Assembly (NCBI GenBank): GCA_030533035.1
Contig: JAUNJW010000007.1
Span: 4,266 to 18,340 of the forward strand
Source: Erysipelotrichaceae bacterium
GTDB taxonomy: Bacteria; Bacillota_I; Bacilli_A; Erysipelotrichales; Erysipelotrichaceae
Length of the DNA: 14,075 nt
Direction: 5' to 3'
Part shown: positions 6,994 through 13,729 of the stretch, piece by piece
Layout: each line of letters opens with the position of its first letter
Position numbering within the stretch: position 1 is the first letter of the stretch
The notes under the pieces: model-generated
The model's input: the letters and a program-made list of their open reading frames with translations, nothing else
Databases searched by the model: none
Told to the model about the DNA's origin: nothing
Position numbers and translations under genes: made by a program

Positions 6994-9486
6994 ATGAAAA
7001 GACTTGTGACAGGCATCGTGGCCCACGTCGATGCCGGTAAAACCACATGCATTGAAAGCATGTTATATAAATCAGGCTCCATCCGCAGACTGGGAAGGGT
7101 GGACCATAAAGACGCCTTTCTTGACTATGACGAACAGGAGCGCGACCGCGGGATCACGATCTATTCCAAGGAGGCCTGCTTCACATGGAAGGATACGGAA
7201 ATCTTTGTGATTGACACCCCCGGCCATGTCGACTTTTCGGCGGAAATGGAGCGCGCCCTGCAGGTGCTTGACCTGGCCGTCATCCTGATCAATGGCCAGG
7301 ATGGGGTGCAGTCTCATACCGAGACGATCTGGAAGTGCCTGGAACATTACAATGTGCCGGCCATCCTCTTTGTCAACAAGATGGATATTTCCTATCACAC
7401 CGAAGAAGAACTGCTGGCAGACCTGCAGAAGAAATGTTCCCCGGACTGCTTTGTCTGGGGCTCTGACGAAAGCATGGAACAGCTGGCCACCGCCAATGAG
7501 GACATGCTGGAAGTTTATCTCGGGGAAGGCACAATTCCCATGGACATGATCCGCCAGGCCGTTCTTTACCGGCAGTGTTTCCCTGTGTTATTCGGGTCTG
7601 CCCTCAAACTCAGCGGGATTGACGAACTGCTGGACGCCATCGCTTCCTGCGCCGAAGAAAAAGAATATCCGGAAGAATTCGGGGCCCGCGTCTATAAGAT
7701 TTCGGCCGATGAAAACAACGCCCGGCTGACCCATATGCGGATCACCGGCGGAAAATTAAAAGCCAGACAGCTGCTGGGGGAAGATGAAAAAGCGGATCAG
7801 ATCCGCATCTATTCCGGCAAAAGCTACCGCATGATCGATGAAGCGGAAGCCGGCATGATCGTGGCTGTCAAAGGACCTGAGCATATCGAGGCCGGCCAGG
7901 GGCTGGGGTTTGAGGAGGATTCTGAAAAGCCGCTGCTGGATCCGTACATGGATTATGAGCTGCTGCTGCCGGAAGGGGCGGACGCCCTGATGATGGCAGA
8001 GACAATCCGCCGCCTGGCCGATGAGGATCCCCAGCTTCATATCACTTCCGAAACGGACAGCGGAAAGATCCGGGTTTCCATCATGGGCGAAATGCAGATG
8101 GAAGTCCTGCAGAAAAGAATCTTTGAGCTCAGCGGCCTTCACGTCGGTTTCTCCGCCGGCGGGATTATATACAAGGAAACAATTCTTGAAGAAACCGAAG
8201 GGGCGGGCCACTTCGAACCGCTGCGCCACTATGCTGAAGTCCATGTCCGGCTGGAGCCTCTGGAAAGAGGATCCGGCATCGAAGTTGTCTCGGAGTGCTC
8301 CACTGATGTTCTCTCCGCCTCCTGGCAGCGCAGCATCCTTTCCATCCTGGAAAGAAGCCGTCACAAAGGCGTGCTGACCGGTTCCCTGCTGGATGATGTG
8401 CGCATTGTCTTGACCGCCGGCAAGGGCCATCTCAAGCATACCGAGGGCGGCGACTTCCGCCAGGCAGCCAGAAGGGCGGTCAGGCAGGCGCTGATGAAAA
8501 CAGAGTGTGTTCTGCTTGAACCGTATTATTCCTTTACCTTGACCCTGCCGTCCGCGGTTCTTTCCAGAGCGCTGTATGATCTTGAGACAAAAGGCGCCCA
8601 GGTGGAAATTTCGGACCAGAGCGATGACACGATGGTCATCAAAGGCAGGGGACCTGTGCGGACCCTGATGAATTACCAGATGGAGGTCACTGCCTATACA
8701 AGAGGCACCGGCCGCTTCACCTGCATGGCGGACGGGTATGATCTGTGCGCGGAGCAGGATGCGATAGTAAGCCGGATCGGCTACGATCCCGAAGCGGATC
8801 TGCGCAATCCCTGCGGTTCGGTCTTCTGTGCCCATGGTTCCGGCTACTACGTGCCCTGGGACAAGGCGGACGCCTTAATGCATGTGCAGCCGCAGAAGGA
8901 AAGAAGCACCTCCTCTTACCGGACACGGGCATACAAAGTCCAGGAAGAGGATCTGATGAATGTGCTGAAATCTGCCGGCGGCAACAACCGCAACGAGAAA
9001 AAGCGCGACACCCGAAAGGTGAAGCCGAAAGCGCCGGAGGAAAAGAAACAGAAGCCGGTACTAAAGAAAGAACTGCCGCCGTGCCTGATCGTCGACGGAT
9101 ACAACATGATCTATTCCTGGGACGAGCTCAAGGAACTCGGCGAAACCGACATCACGACCGCGCGGGAGATGTTAATCGATGAGCTGCTGGCCTACCAGGC
9201 TTATCTGAAGTGGCATATGATCATCGTCTTTGACGGCTATAAGGTGCAGGGCAACACCGGCACCCATATCCGCCAGAAGAACGTCGAGATCGTCTATACC
9301 AGAACCAATGAAACCGCCGATGAGTATATCCAGAAGATCGCGGCCGAACTGAGGAACACCTATGACATCACGGTCGCTTCCTCGGACGCCCTGATCCAGA
9401 ACGCTGTCTTTGCCCAGGGAGCCCTGCGCATGAGTTCCCGTGAACTGCTGTCAAGAATTGAACTTCTGAAAAAGGAATTCGTTTAG
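6994..9486 (+). CDS. TetM-like translational GTPase fused to a Rae1/YacP-type NYN endoribonuclease domain
   Basis: The 830-residue protein joins two ribosome-related modules. Residues 1 to about 630 form a complete EF-G/TetM-type GTPase: P-loop AHVDAGKTT (10-18), switch I RGITI (52-56), DTPGH (74-78), NKMD (128-131) and GSAL (G5), then beta-barrel domain II. The EF-G-type domains III-V follow, with HTEGGDFR in domain IV and LEPYYSF introducing domain V. A Lys/Glu-rich, probably flexible linker occupies about 632-697. Residues 698-830 match B. subtilis Rae1 (YacP) motif for motif: VDGYNM (Asp701), VFDGYKVQG (Asp747), NETADEYI (Asp776), SSD (Asp798), then QGALRMSSREL. Rae1 cleaves mRNA in the ribosomal A site during translation, and TetM-type GTPases enter the same site, so a ribosome-targeted nuclease is the natural inference. 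The domain IV tip differs from TetM, so tetracycline resistance should not be assumed. ATG 6994 is preferred to GTG 6991; neither has a Shine-Dalgarno. Confidence 0.92.
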   Translation: MKRLVTGIVAHVDAGKTTCIESMLYKSGSIRRLGRVDHKDAFLDYDEQERDRGITIYSKEACFTWKDTEIFVIDTPGHVDFSAEMERALQVLDLAVILINGQDGVQSHTETIWKCLEHYNVPAILFVNKMDISYHTEEELLADLQKKCSPDCFVWGSDESMEQLATANEDMLEVYLGEGTIPMDMIRQAVLYRQCFPVLFGSALKLSGIDELLDAIASCAEEKEYPEEFGARVYKISADENNARLTHMRITGGKLKARQLLGEDEKADQIRIYSGKSYRMIDEAEAGMIVAVKGPEHIEAGQGLGFEEDSEKPLLDPYMDYELLLPEGADALMMAETIRRLADEDPQLHITSETDSGKIRVSIMGEMQMEVLQKRIFELSGLHVGFSAGGIIYKETILEETEGAGHFEPLRHYAEVHVRLEPLERGSGIEVVSECSTDVLSASWQRSILSILERSRHKGVLTGSLLDDVRIVLTAGKGHLKHTEGGDFRQAARRAVRQALMKTECVLLEPYYSFTLTLPSAVLSRALYDLETKGAQVEISDQSDDTMVIKGRGPVRTLMNYQMEVTAYTRGTGRFTCMADGYDLCAEQDAIVSRIGYDPEADLRNPCGSVFCAHGSGYYVPWDKADALMHVQPQKERSTSSYRTRAYKVQEEDLMNVLKSAGGNNRNEKKRDTRKVKPKAPEEKKQKPVLKKELPPCLIVDGYNMIYSWDELKELGETDITTAREMLIDELLAYQAYLKWHMIIVFDGYKVQGNTGTHIRQKNVEIVYTRTNETADEYIQKIAAELRNTYDITVASSDALIQNAVFAQGALRMSSRELLSRIELLKKEFV

Positions 9487-9491
9487 GAGGT
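9485..9491 (+). promoter_or_regulatory. Strong Shine-Dalgarno containing the upstream stop codon
   Basis: AGGAGGT (9485-9491) lies 5 nt before the ATG at 9497. It includes the last two bases of the TAG stop (9484-9486) of the GTPase-nuclease fusion gene. A ribosome finishing the first gene would cover the start site of the second, which suggests coupled or competing initiation. Confidence 0.85.
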
Positions 9492-9496
9492 AATCC

Positions 9497-10195
9497 ATGA
9501 CTGAAAAGAAACCGCCGAAAATCCACCCTGTGAAATGGGTCCGCCTCGGTCTCTTCACGGCTGCCGCCATTTTCCTTCTGCTGGCATTCAGCCATATGCC
9601 TTCCATTCAGAATATTATTATGCCGGATCATGCCGCCGCCCCTGATGACGTCATGGGCTACAAAGATTCGGAAATCACCGAAATCATCGCCACCGAAAAC
9701 CGCGAGCTGAAACAGCTGATCGTCTATGAGCAGGATGTCGAAGCCGCCATGGACATCACGGACATGTTCCTGGACATTGAGTGGTTCAAAAAGAAACAGA
9801 CCGTTCATCTGACCGCCACCGCGGAATATATCATTGACCTGGCAAAGATCACGGAGGACGATGTCTCCGTCAACCGGGCGGACAGAATCATCACCGTGAC
9901 AATTCCAAGGGCGGAGCTCAAGAATGTCGTGATTGATTTCTCCAAAACCACCTTCGATGACATTGAGCGCAACATCTTCGGCTGGGGCGATATCAAGCTC
10001 ACCCCGGAACAGACCAACGAAGTGGAAAAAGACCTGCAGGAAGCCCTTTTGGAGGAGGCGTCGCAGACGCCGTATCTTACCTCAGCCGACCTGGCCGGCA
10101 TGCGCCAGGTGGAGGCTGTCTACAGAAAGGTGCTCACCAATCTGAACAGCCAGGCCCAGATCGTTGCTGTCCTGGAGATGGATCAGAACAACTGA
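9497..10195 (+). CDS. Membrane-anchored DUF4230 family protein
   Basis: This is a 232-residue protein of the DUF4230 family, whose biochemical role is unknown. A short basic cytoplasmic tail (residues 1-16, EKKPPKIHPVKWVR) precedes one hydrophobic segment (about 17-32, LGLFTAAAIFLLLAFS), giving a predicted N-in, C-out single-pass anchor. The extracytoplasmic part (about 60-220) shows the family pattern: EITEIIATENRELKQLIVYEQ, then TATAEYIIDLAKITEDDVSVNR, ITVTIPRAEL, and a helical C-terminal region. No catalytic motif or lipobox is visible. It follows the GTPase-nuclease gene by 10 nt with an overlapping stop and Shine-Dalgarno, and a terminator follows at once, so it is the second and last gene of that operon. 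Whether it works with the GTPase-nuclease or is only co-transcribed is open. Confidence 0.82.
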   Translation: MTEKKPPKIHPVKWVRLGLFTAAAIFLLLAFSHMPSIQNIIMPDHAAAPDDVMGYKDSEITEIIATENRELKQLIVYEQDVEAAMDITDMFLDIEWFKKKQTVHLTATAEYIIDLAKITEDDVSVNRADRIITVTIPRAELKNVVIDFSKTTFDDIERNIFGWGDIKLTPEQTNEVEKDLQEALLEEASQTPYLTSADLAGMRQVEAVYRKVLTNLNSQAQIVAVLEMDQNN

Positions 10196-10222
10196 CACAG
10201 CGGAAACGCTGTGTTTTCTCTT
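10195..10222 (+). terminator. Rho-independent terminator starting at the DUF4230 stop codon
   Basis: A perfect 8-bp stem, ACACAGCG (10195-10202) with CGCTGTGT (10207-10214), is closed by a GAAA (GNRA) tetraloop and followed by TTTCTCTT. The first stem base is the A of the TGA stop codon (10193-10195), so a ribosome terminating there would sit on the hairpin's left arm. Confidence 0.9.
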
Positions 10223-10249
10223 GAAAGAAAAGGTTTACCGCATTAAACT
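10221..10249 (+). promoter_or_regulatory. Probable promoter of the blaI-blaR1-like operon
   Basis: TTGAAA (10221-10226) and TAAACT (10244-10249) are separated by 17 nt, and each matches consensus reasonably (5/6 and 4/6). This puts the start site near 10256, between the two operators. TATTAT at 10250-10255 is an alternative -10 but lacks a well-placed -35. Confidence 0.45.
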
Positions 10250-10275
10250 TATTATAGGTTTAATAAAGTAAACCT
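10231..10275 (+). promoter_or_regulatory. Twin 20-bp dyad operators for the BlaI-type repressor
   Basis: Two inverted repeats have identical geometry. The first (10231-10250) has arms AGGTTTA and TAAACTT around a 6-nt spacer (CCGCAT). The second (10256-10275) has arms AGGTTTA and TAAACCT, a perfect 7-bp dyad, around ATAAAG. Their centres are 25 bp apart with a 5-bp gap. They overlap the predicted -10 and start site, and the repressor's Shine-Dalgarno (AAAGGAG, 10279-10285) follows. Paired dyads in front of the repressor gene are usual for BlaI/MecI systems, although the half-site GTTTA/TAAAC differs from the TACA/TGTA core known from staphylococcal bla and mec. Confidence 0.8.
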
Positions 10276-10290
10276 CAGAAAGGAGAAACT

Positions 10291-10653
10291 ATGAATACTC
10301 CGAAAATCCACGAAAGTGAATACCGGTTCTGTGAAGTTTTATGGGCAAACGAGCCTGTCAACAGCACGGAACTTGTGGCCCTGTGCAAAGAAAAACTCGG
10401 CTGGTCCAAAGCCACCACCTATACAGTGATCCGCCGCCTGTGCGAAAGAGGGGTATGCCGCAGTGAGAACGCTGTTGTCACCTCCCTGGTCTCAAAGGAA
10501 GAAGCGGAGGTTTCTGAAATTGACGAATTGATGGAAAAGAAATTCGGCGGCTCCCTGCCGGCATTCATCGCTGCCATTGCCAGACAAGAAAAGCTGAATG
10601 ACAAAGATATTGCAGAGCTTGAAGCGCTGATCCGGGCAAAGAAAGGGGAATGA
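10291..10653 (+). CDS. BlaI/MecI/CopY family transcriptional repressor
   Basis: This is a 120-residue winged-helix repressor, the usual length for BlaI and MecI. The N-terminal DNA-binding domain (about 1-75) shows ESEYRFCEVLWANEPVNSTEL and the recognition-helix region GWSKATTYTVIRRLCERG. The C-terminal helical dimerisation part (about 76-117) has MEKKFGGSLPAFIAAIA and DIAELEALI. Ala91-Phe92 lies where the Asn101-Phe102 bond of staphylococcal BlaI is cut during induction, so proteolytic inactivation is plausible but unproven. The ATG at 10291 has AAAGGAG 5 nt upstream. It probably represses its own operon through the twin dyads at 10231-10275. The stop overlaps the first possible start of the M56 sensor, the standard arrangement for such pairs. 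Whether it also controls distant genes cannot be seen. Confidence 0.93.
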   Translation: MNTPKIHESEYRFCEVLWANEPVNSTELVALCKEKLGWSKATTYTVIRRLCERGVCRSENAVVTSLVSKEEAEVSEIDELMEKKFGGSLPAFIAAIARQEKLNDKDIAELEALIRAKKGE

Positions 10654-10655
10654 GT

Positions 10656-12518
10656 ATGGAAGCACTGTTCCTGAGATATCTCAATCTTTCTCTCCGCGCC
10701 TGCTGGCTGATTCTTTTCATCCTGCTGATCCGCGCCGTCTTTTCCAGAGCGCCGGGGAAATACCGTTTCTTCCTATGGGCGGCCCTGGGCCTGCGGCTGC
10801 TGTGCCCGCTGACATTTGAAAGCGCTGTTTCACTGCTTCCCAAAGGGGATGCGGTTCCTATGGATATTTCCATGTCGCGGATCCCGCAGATTGATACCGG
10901 TGTGCGGATCATCAACCAGACTGTCAACCCGGTCCTCATTTCCAGATTTGCGCCGTCTCCCGGTGACAGCGTCAATCCGCTGCAGGTCTGGAACTATATC
11001 GCTTCCATTGTCTGGATTGCGGGTATGGCATGCCTCATCCTGTATCTCGTCATTTCCTCCGTCCTGATCCATAACAGAATGAAGGAAGCGGTTCTGCTGT
11101 ATGACAATGTCTATGAAAGCGAAAGAACGGATTCCGCCTTTGTCTTCGGAATCCTGAAACCGAAAATCTATCTGCCTCTGCATCTTTCCGATTCCGAGAA
11201 ACGGTATATCATTGCCCATGAGAAAGGCCATATTGCCCATGGCGACCACATCCTGAAGCCGCTGGCTTTCCTGGTCCTGTCCGTCCACTGGTACAATCCG
11301 CTGGTCTGGCTGGCATACCGCCTGTTTACCCGTGACATTGAATACGCGTGCGATGAAACCGTACTTTCCGGATTAAGTGAAAATGAACATGCGGATTACG
11401 CGGCTGTTCTTCTGAAAAGCGCTGCCCGCGGCCATCTCATGATATCGCCGGCTGCCTTCGGCGAATCGGATGTCAAGGGCCGGATCAGAACAGTTCTGGA
11501 TTACCGGAAGCCTTCTTTCTGGGCCGGGATTGTCCTGCTGGTATGCGCCGTGATTGCGGCGGTCAGCTTCCTGTCCGATCCGGTTAAAAAAGATGAGCGC
11601 ACAGAACCGGAACCCATACCTGACGTGACGCCGGAGCCGGCGGCTGAAAAAACGCTTGAAATGGAAGAGGAGCGTACGGAAGAACCGTACACGGTTCATT
11701 ACAGAACTTCGGACAAAGCATATCTTGACCGTTTTGAATCGCTTCTCGTCGCAGTCATGAACGCAGACGATGAGGGAATTGCTGAGCTGAACGCAGACGG
11801 TGAATATGACAATATCATGGATTTCCGGCTGGACAGCGGGGCAGGTTTCTTCGGCTTCCAGGCCGGCAGATTCCCGCACGGCTCTGTTATGTACGAGAAT
11901 GTGCTGTACGTTGAAGCCGGCACAAAAACCGGCGGAAAAGTGACAGCCCGCAGGGCATATCTGATACCGGCTGATTCTGAAACCGCAAAGGAAATGCAGG
12001 AGTTTGTCAATGAGATCCGCTCCGCTTCCTCCTCACAGACCTATGATCCTGCCCGTGATCCGGAAAGTATCAGGACCGCCATGAACAGGCTGGGCAGCCC
12101 GGAGGAATACGGCATCCCGTTCTGCAAACACTTCGAGATGAGCAATATGGAAGCCTGGGATGAATTCATGAATCTCGTTAACGCAGGCATCCCGTGTTCC
12201 ACTTACGTCGCCAGCTATACAATCGAGGGGGATATTATTTACAGCTATCTCCAGTATGACGGCAATGATTTCTTCTTCGCGGTGGATTCTTCAAGGGACA
12301 AGTTCGGCGGGGATGAGGATTTCTTTTACACACAGAAGAAACATATCTCGTATGTGCAGGATGTCATCACCGATGAAAGCGACGGCAGGAAGTTCGATAC
12401 GTACACCGCTGTGCTTGCCGATGAACAGTACGGCACCTATGAAGAAATCAGGCAGGCCCAGTTAAGGGAAGATGATGTCTGGTGGATCTGGGGTTTTCAG
12501 AAAGTACATGAAAACTGA
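10656..12518 (+). CDS. BlaR1/MecR1-type M56 family membrane metalloprotease sensor with unrecognised extracytoplasmic domain
   Basis: This is a predicted integral membrane sensor-protease that, by analogy with BlaR1, would trigger loss of its partner repressor after sensing an external signal. The 620-residue chain has hydrophobic segments at about 9-26, 36-53, 110-138, 195-220 and 288-306. The cytoplasmic M56 zinc site is HEKGH (His188, Glu189, His192), with a probable third ligand Glu229 in EYACDE. VLDYRKPSFW precedes the last membrane span, as is usual in this family. Residues from about 309 begin with a Pro/Glu-rich stretch and form an outer domain of about 310 residues. I see no penicillin-binding SxxK, SxN or KTG set there, so beta-lactam sensing is not supported. 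ATG 10656 was chosen over ATG 10650 because AAGGGG at 10643-10648 is 7 nt away and the protein then starts MEALFLRYLN, as relatives do. Either start overlaps or abuts the repressor stop. Confidence 0.88.
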   Translation: MEALFLRYLNLSLRACWLILFILLIRAVFSRAPGKYRFFLWAALGLRLLCPLTFESAVSLLPKGDAVPMDISMSRIPQIDTGVRIINQTVNPVLISRFAPSPGDSVNPLQVWNYIASIVWIAGMACLILYLVISSVLIHNRMKEAVLLYDNVYESERTDSAFVFGILKPKIYLPLHLSDSEKRYIIAHEKGHIAHGDHILKPLAFLVLSVHWYNPLVWLAYRLFTRDIEYACDETVLSGLSENEHADYAAVLLKSAARGHLMISPAAFGESDVKGRIRTVLDYRKPSFWAGIVLLVCAVIAAVSFLSDPVKKDERTEPEPIPDVTPEPAAEKTLEMEEERTEEPYTVHYRTSDKAYLDRFESLLVAVMNADDEGIAELNADGEYDNIMDFRLDSGAGFFGFQAGRFPHGSVMYENVLYVEAGTKTGGKVTARRAYLIPADSETAKEMQEFVNEIRSASSSQTYDPARDPESIRTAMNRLGSPEEYGIPFCKHFEMSNMEAWDEFMNLVNAGIPCSTYVASYTIEGDIIYSYLQYDGNDFFFAVDSSRDKFGGDEDFFYTQKKHISYVQDVITDESDGRKFDTYTAVLADEQYGTYEEIRQAQLREDDVWWIWGFQKVHEN

Positions 12519-12531
12519 GCACTGATTTTTC

Positions 12532-12566
12532 AGGCAGCTGCCTCAAAGCAGCTGTCTTTTGTGTTT
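12532..12566 (+). terminator. Rho-independent terminator after the M56 sensor gene
   Basis: A 9-bp stem, GGCAGCTGC (12533-12541) with GCAGCTGTC (12548-12556, one G-U pair), has a CTCAAA loop and a TTTTGTGTTT tail. An extra A-T pair can form at the base. It starts about 14 nt after the stop. Confidence 0.88.
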
Positions 12567-12604
12567 GCCGGTCATGGACAAACTGGTCTTCTGTATCTCT
12601 TCAG

Positions 12605-12613
12605 TGGTACAAT
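12605..12613 (+). promoter_or_regulatory. Extended -10 promoter of the ornithine cyclodeaminase-arcA operon
   Basis: TGG-TACAAT (12605-12613) is an extended -10 without a clear -35 at 17 nt. The start site would fall near 12620, giving a leader of about 24 nt with AAGGAAA ahead of ATG 12644. I found no convincing ARG-box dyad next to it. Confidence 0.65.
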
Positions 12614-12643
12614 TCAAGTAAAGAAGAAAAGGAAATAATCATT

Positions 12644-13729
12644 ATGTTTGTTATGCCTGAATACAGAGAACCGGACTTTTCGGCTGCGGTTTTTCAAAGC
12701 GCTCCAGACGTGAAAATGGAGCCCTGTGAAAAAGACGGCGTCGTGCCGGAGTATTTTCATTCCACCTCAATTTACCCGGAATATTTCAAAATAAACGGGC
12801 AGTGGATCCTGGCGGCGGAGAGCCGCATGGACAGCTGCGTGGTGTGCCGGGAAAACGGAACTCTCGATGTTGTTGAGCAGAGAAATGTGAAAAAAGGGGA
12901 CATGGTCATTCTCGGCCGCTCGGAAAAGTGCGAGGAGGGGATCTATCTTCATGTCGACGGCTTTGCCGAAGACAATGGAGACATCGACGACCAGTTCAAG
13001 TTCCGCGGCAACCGTTCCAGAGAGACTGCCTTTGCGCGGGACTACAACACAATCTATGAGCTTTTCGAATATGAAAAAGAACATGGCAAGATTGTCTTTG
13101 TCATGGGGCCGGCCTGTTCCTTTGACTTTGACTCGAGAAAAGCGATGGAATCGCTGGCGGACAAGGGCTATGTCCATGGCCTGCTGGCCGGCAACGCGCT
13201 GGCTACCCATGACCTGGAAGCCGGTCTGCTCGGAACGGCGCTCGGCCAGGATGTCTATACCCAGAGATCCCAGCCCAACGGCCACTACAATCATCTTGAT
13301 GTGCTGAACAAAGTCAGAAGATGCGGTTCCATCCCGAAGTTCATCGAAGAATACAAAATCGACAACGGCATTATCTACGGCCTTGTCAAAAACAATATTC
13401 CGTTTGTGCTGACCTCCTCGATCCGTGACGACGGACCGCTGCCGGAAGTGATCGCCGACGCCTATGAAGGCCAGCGGCAGATGAGAAACATGTTAAGGGA
13501 CGCGACAACGATTGTCTGCCTGGCCACCCAGCTGCATTCCATCGCGGCCGGAAATATGATTCCTTCCTTCCGCGTGCGGGAAGGAAAGGTAAGACCGGTC
13601 TTCTTCTACTGCGTCGATATTTCAGAATTTGTGACCAACAAACTCCATGACAGGGGCAGCCTCGGCGCCGTGACCCTGGTGACCAATGTGCAGGACTTCG
13701 TCTGCCTGCTGGATAAAGGTGTCAAATGA
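12644..13729 (+). CDS. TIGR00300 / LOR-SDH family protein, probable NAD-dependent ornithine cyclodeaminase
   Basis: The predicted reaction is ornithine to proline plus ammonia, by the archaeal/cyanobacterial type of ornithine cyclodeaminase (Methanococcus MMP1218; C-terminal part of cyanobacterial AgrE/ArgZ), which is unrelated to the mu-crystallin type. The 361-residue chain shows the LOR/SDH-like part at about 30-115: [37 protein letters not shown]. The cofactor-binding core follows: [32 protein letters not shown] (GNALATHD at 183-190), [53 protein letters not shown] and [16 protein letters not shown]. The ATG at 12644 has AAGGAAA upstream. Its stop overlaps the arcA start by 4 nt (ATGA), which ties it directly to arginine deiminase and supports the ornithine-proline assignment. 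Substrate specificity is inferred from family and neighbour. Confidence 0.82.
   Translation: MFVMPEYREPDFSAAVFQSAPDVKMEPCEKDGVVPEYFHSTSIYPEYFKINGQWILAAESRMDSCVVCRENGTLDVVEQRNVKKGDMVILGRSEKCEEGIYLHVDGFAEDNGDIDDQFKFRGNRSRETAFARDYNTIYELFEYEKEHGKIVFVMGPACSFDFDSRKAMESLADKGYVHGLLAGNALATHDLEAGLLGTALGQDVYTQRSQPNGHYNHLDVLNKVRRCGSIPKFIEEYKIDNGIIYGLVKNNIPFVLTSSIRDDGPLPEVIADAYEGQRQMRNMLRDATTIVCLATQLHSIAAGNMIPSFRVREGKVRPVFFYCVDISEFVTNKLHDRGSLGAVTLVTNVQDFVCLLDKGVK

Noticed and set aside
7756..8835. 359-codon minus-strand open frame opposite the GTPase
   Set aside because: It covers a conserved coding region, shows no family motifs and no upstream signals; a codon-usage shadow.
6994..8890. Annotation as a tetracycline resistance gene
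   Set aside because: The GTPase core is TetM-like, but the domain IV loop differs and a nuclease domain is fused. Similarity of architecture alone does not support resistance.
10291..12518. Beta-lactam sensing (bla/mec) regulatory system
   Set aside because: The repressor and protease families fit, but there is no penicillin-binding domain in the sensor and no beta-lactamase or PBP gene nearby.
1109..12540. Shared 10-mer CAGGCAGCTG in the terminators at 1109-1118 and 12531-12540, as a possible dispersed repeat
   Set aside because: The similarity does not extend past the stems, and CAGCTG-rich stems can arise independently in terminators; two copies are not enough to call a repeat family.
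12567..12604. TGGACA (12575-12580) as a -35 box for the ornithine cyclodeaminase promoter
   Set aside because: It is 27 nt from the -10 element, too far for a standard sigma-A promoter.
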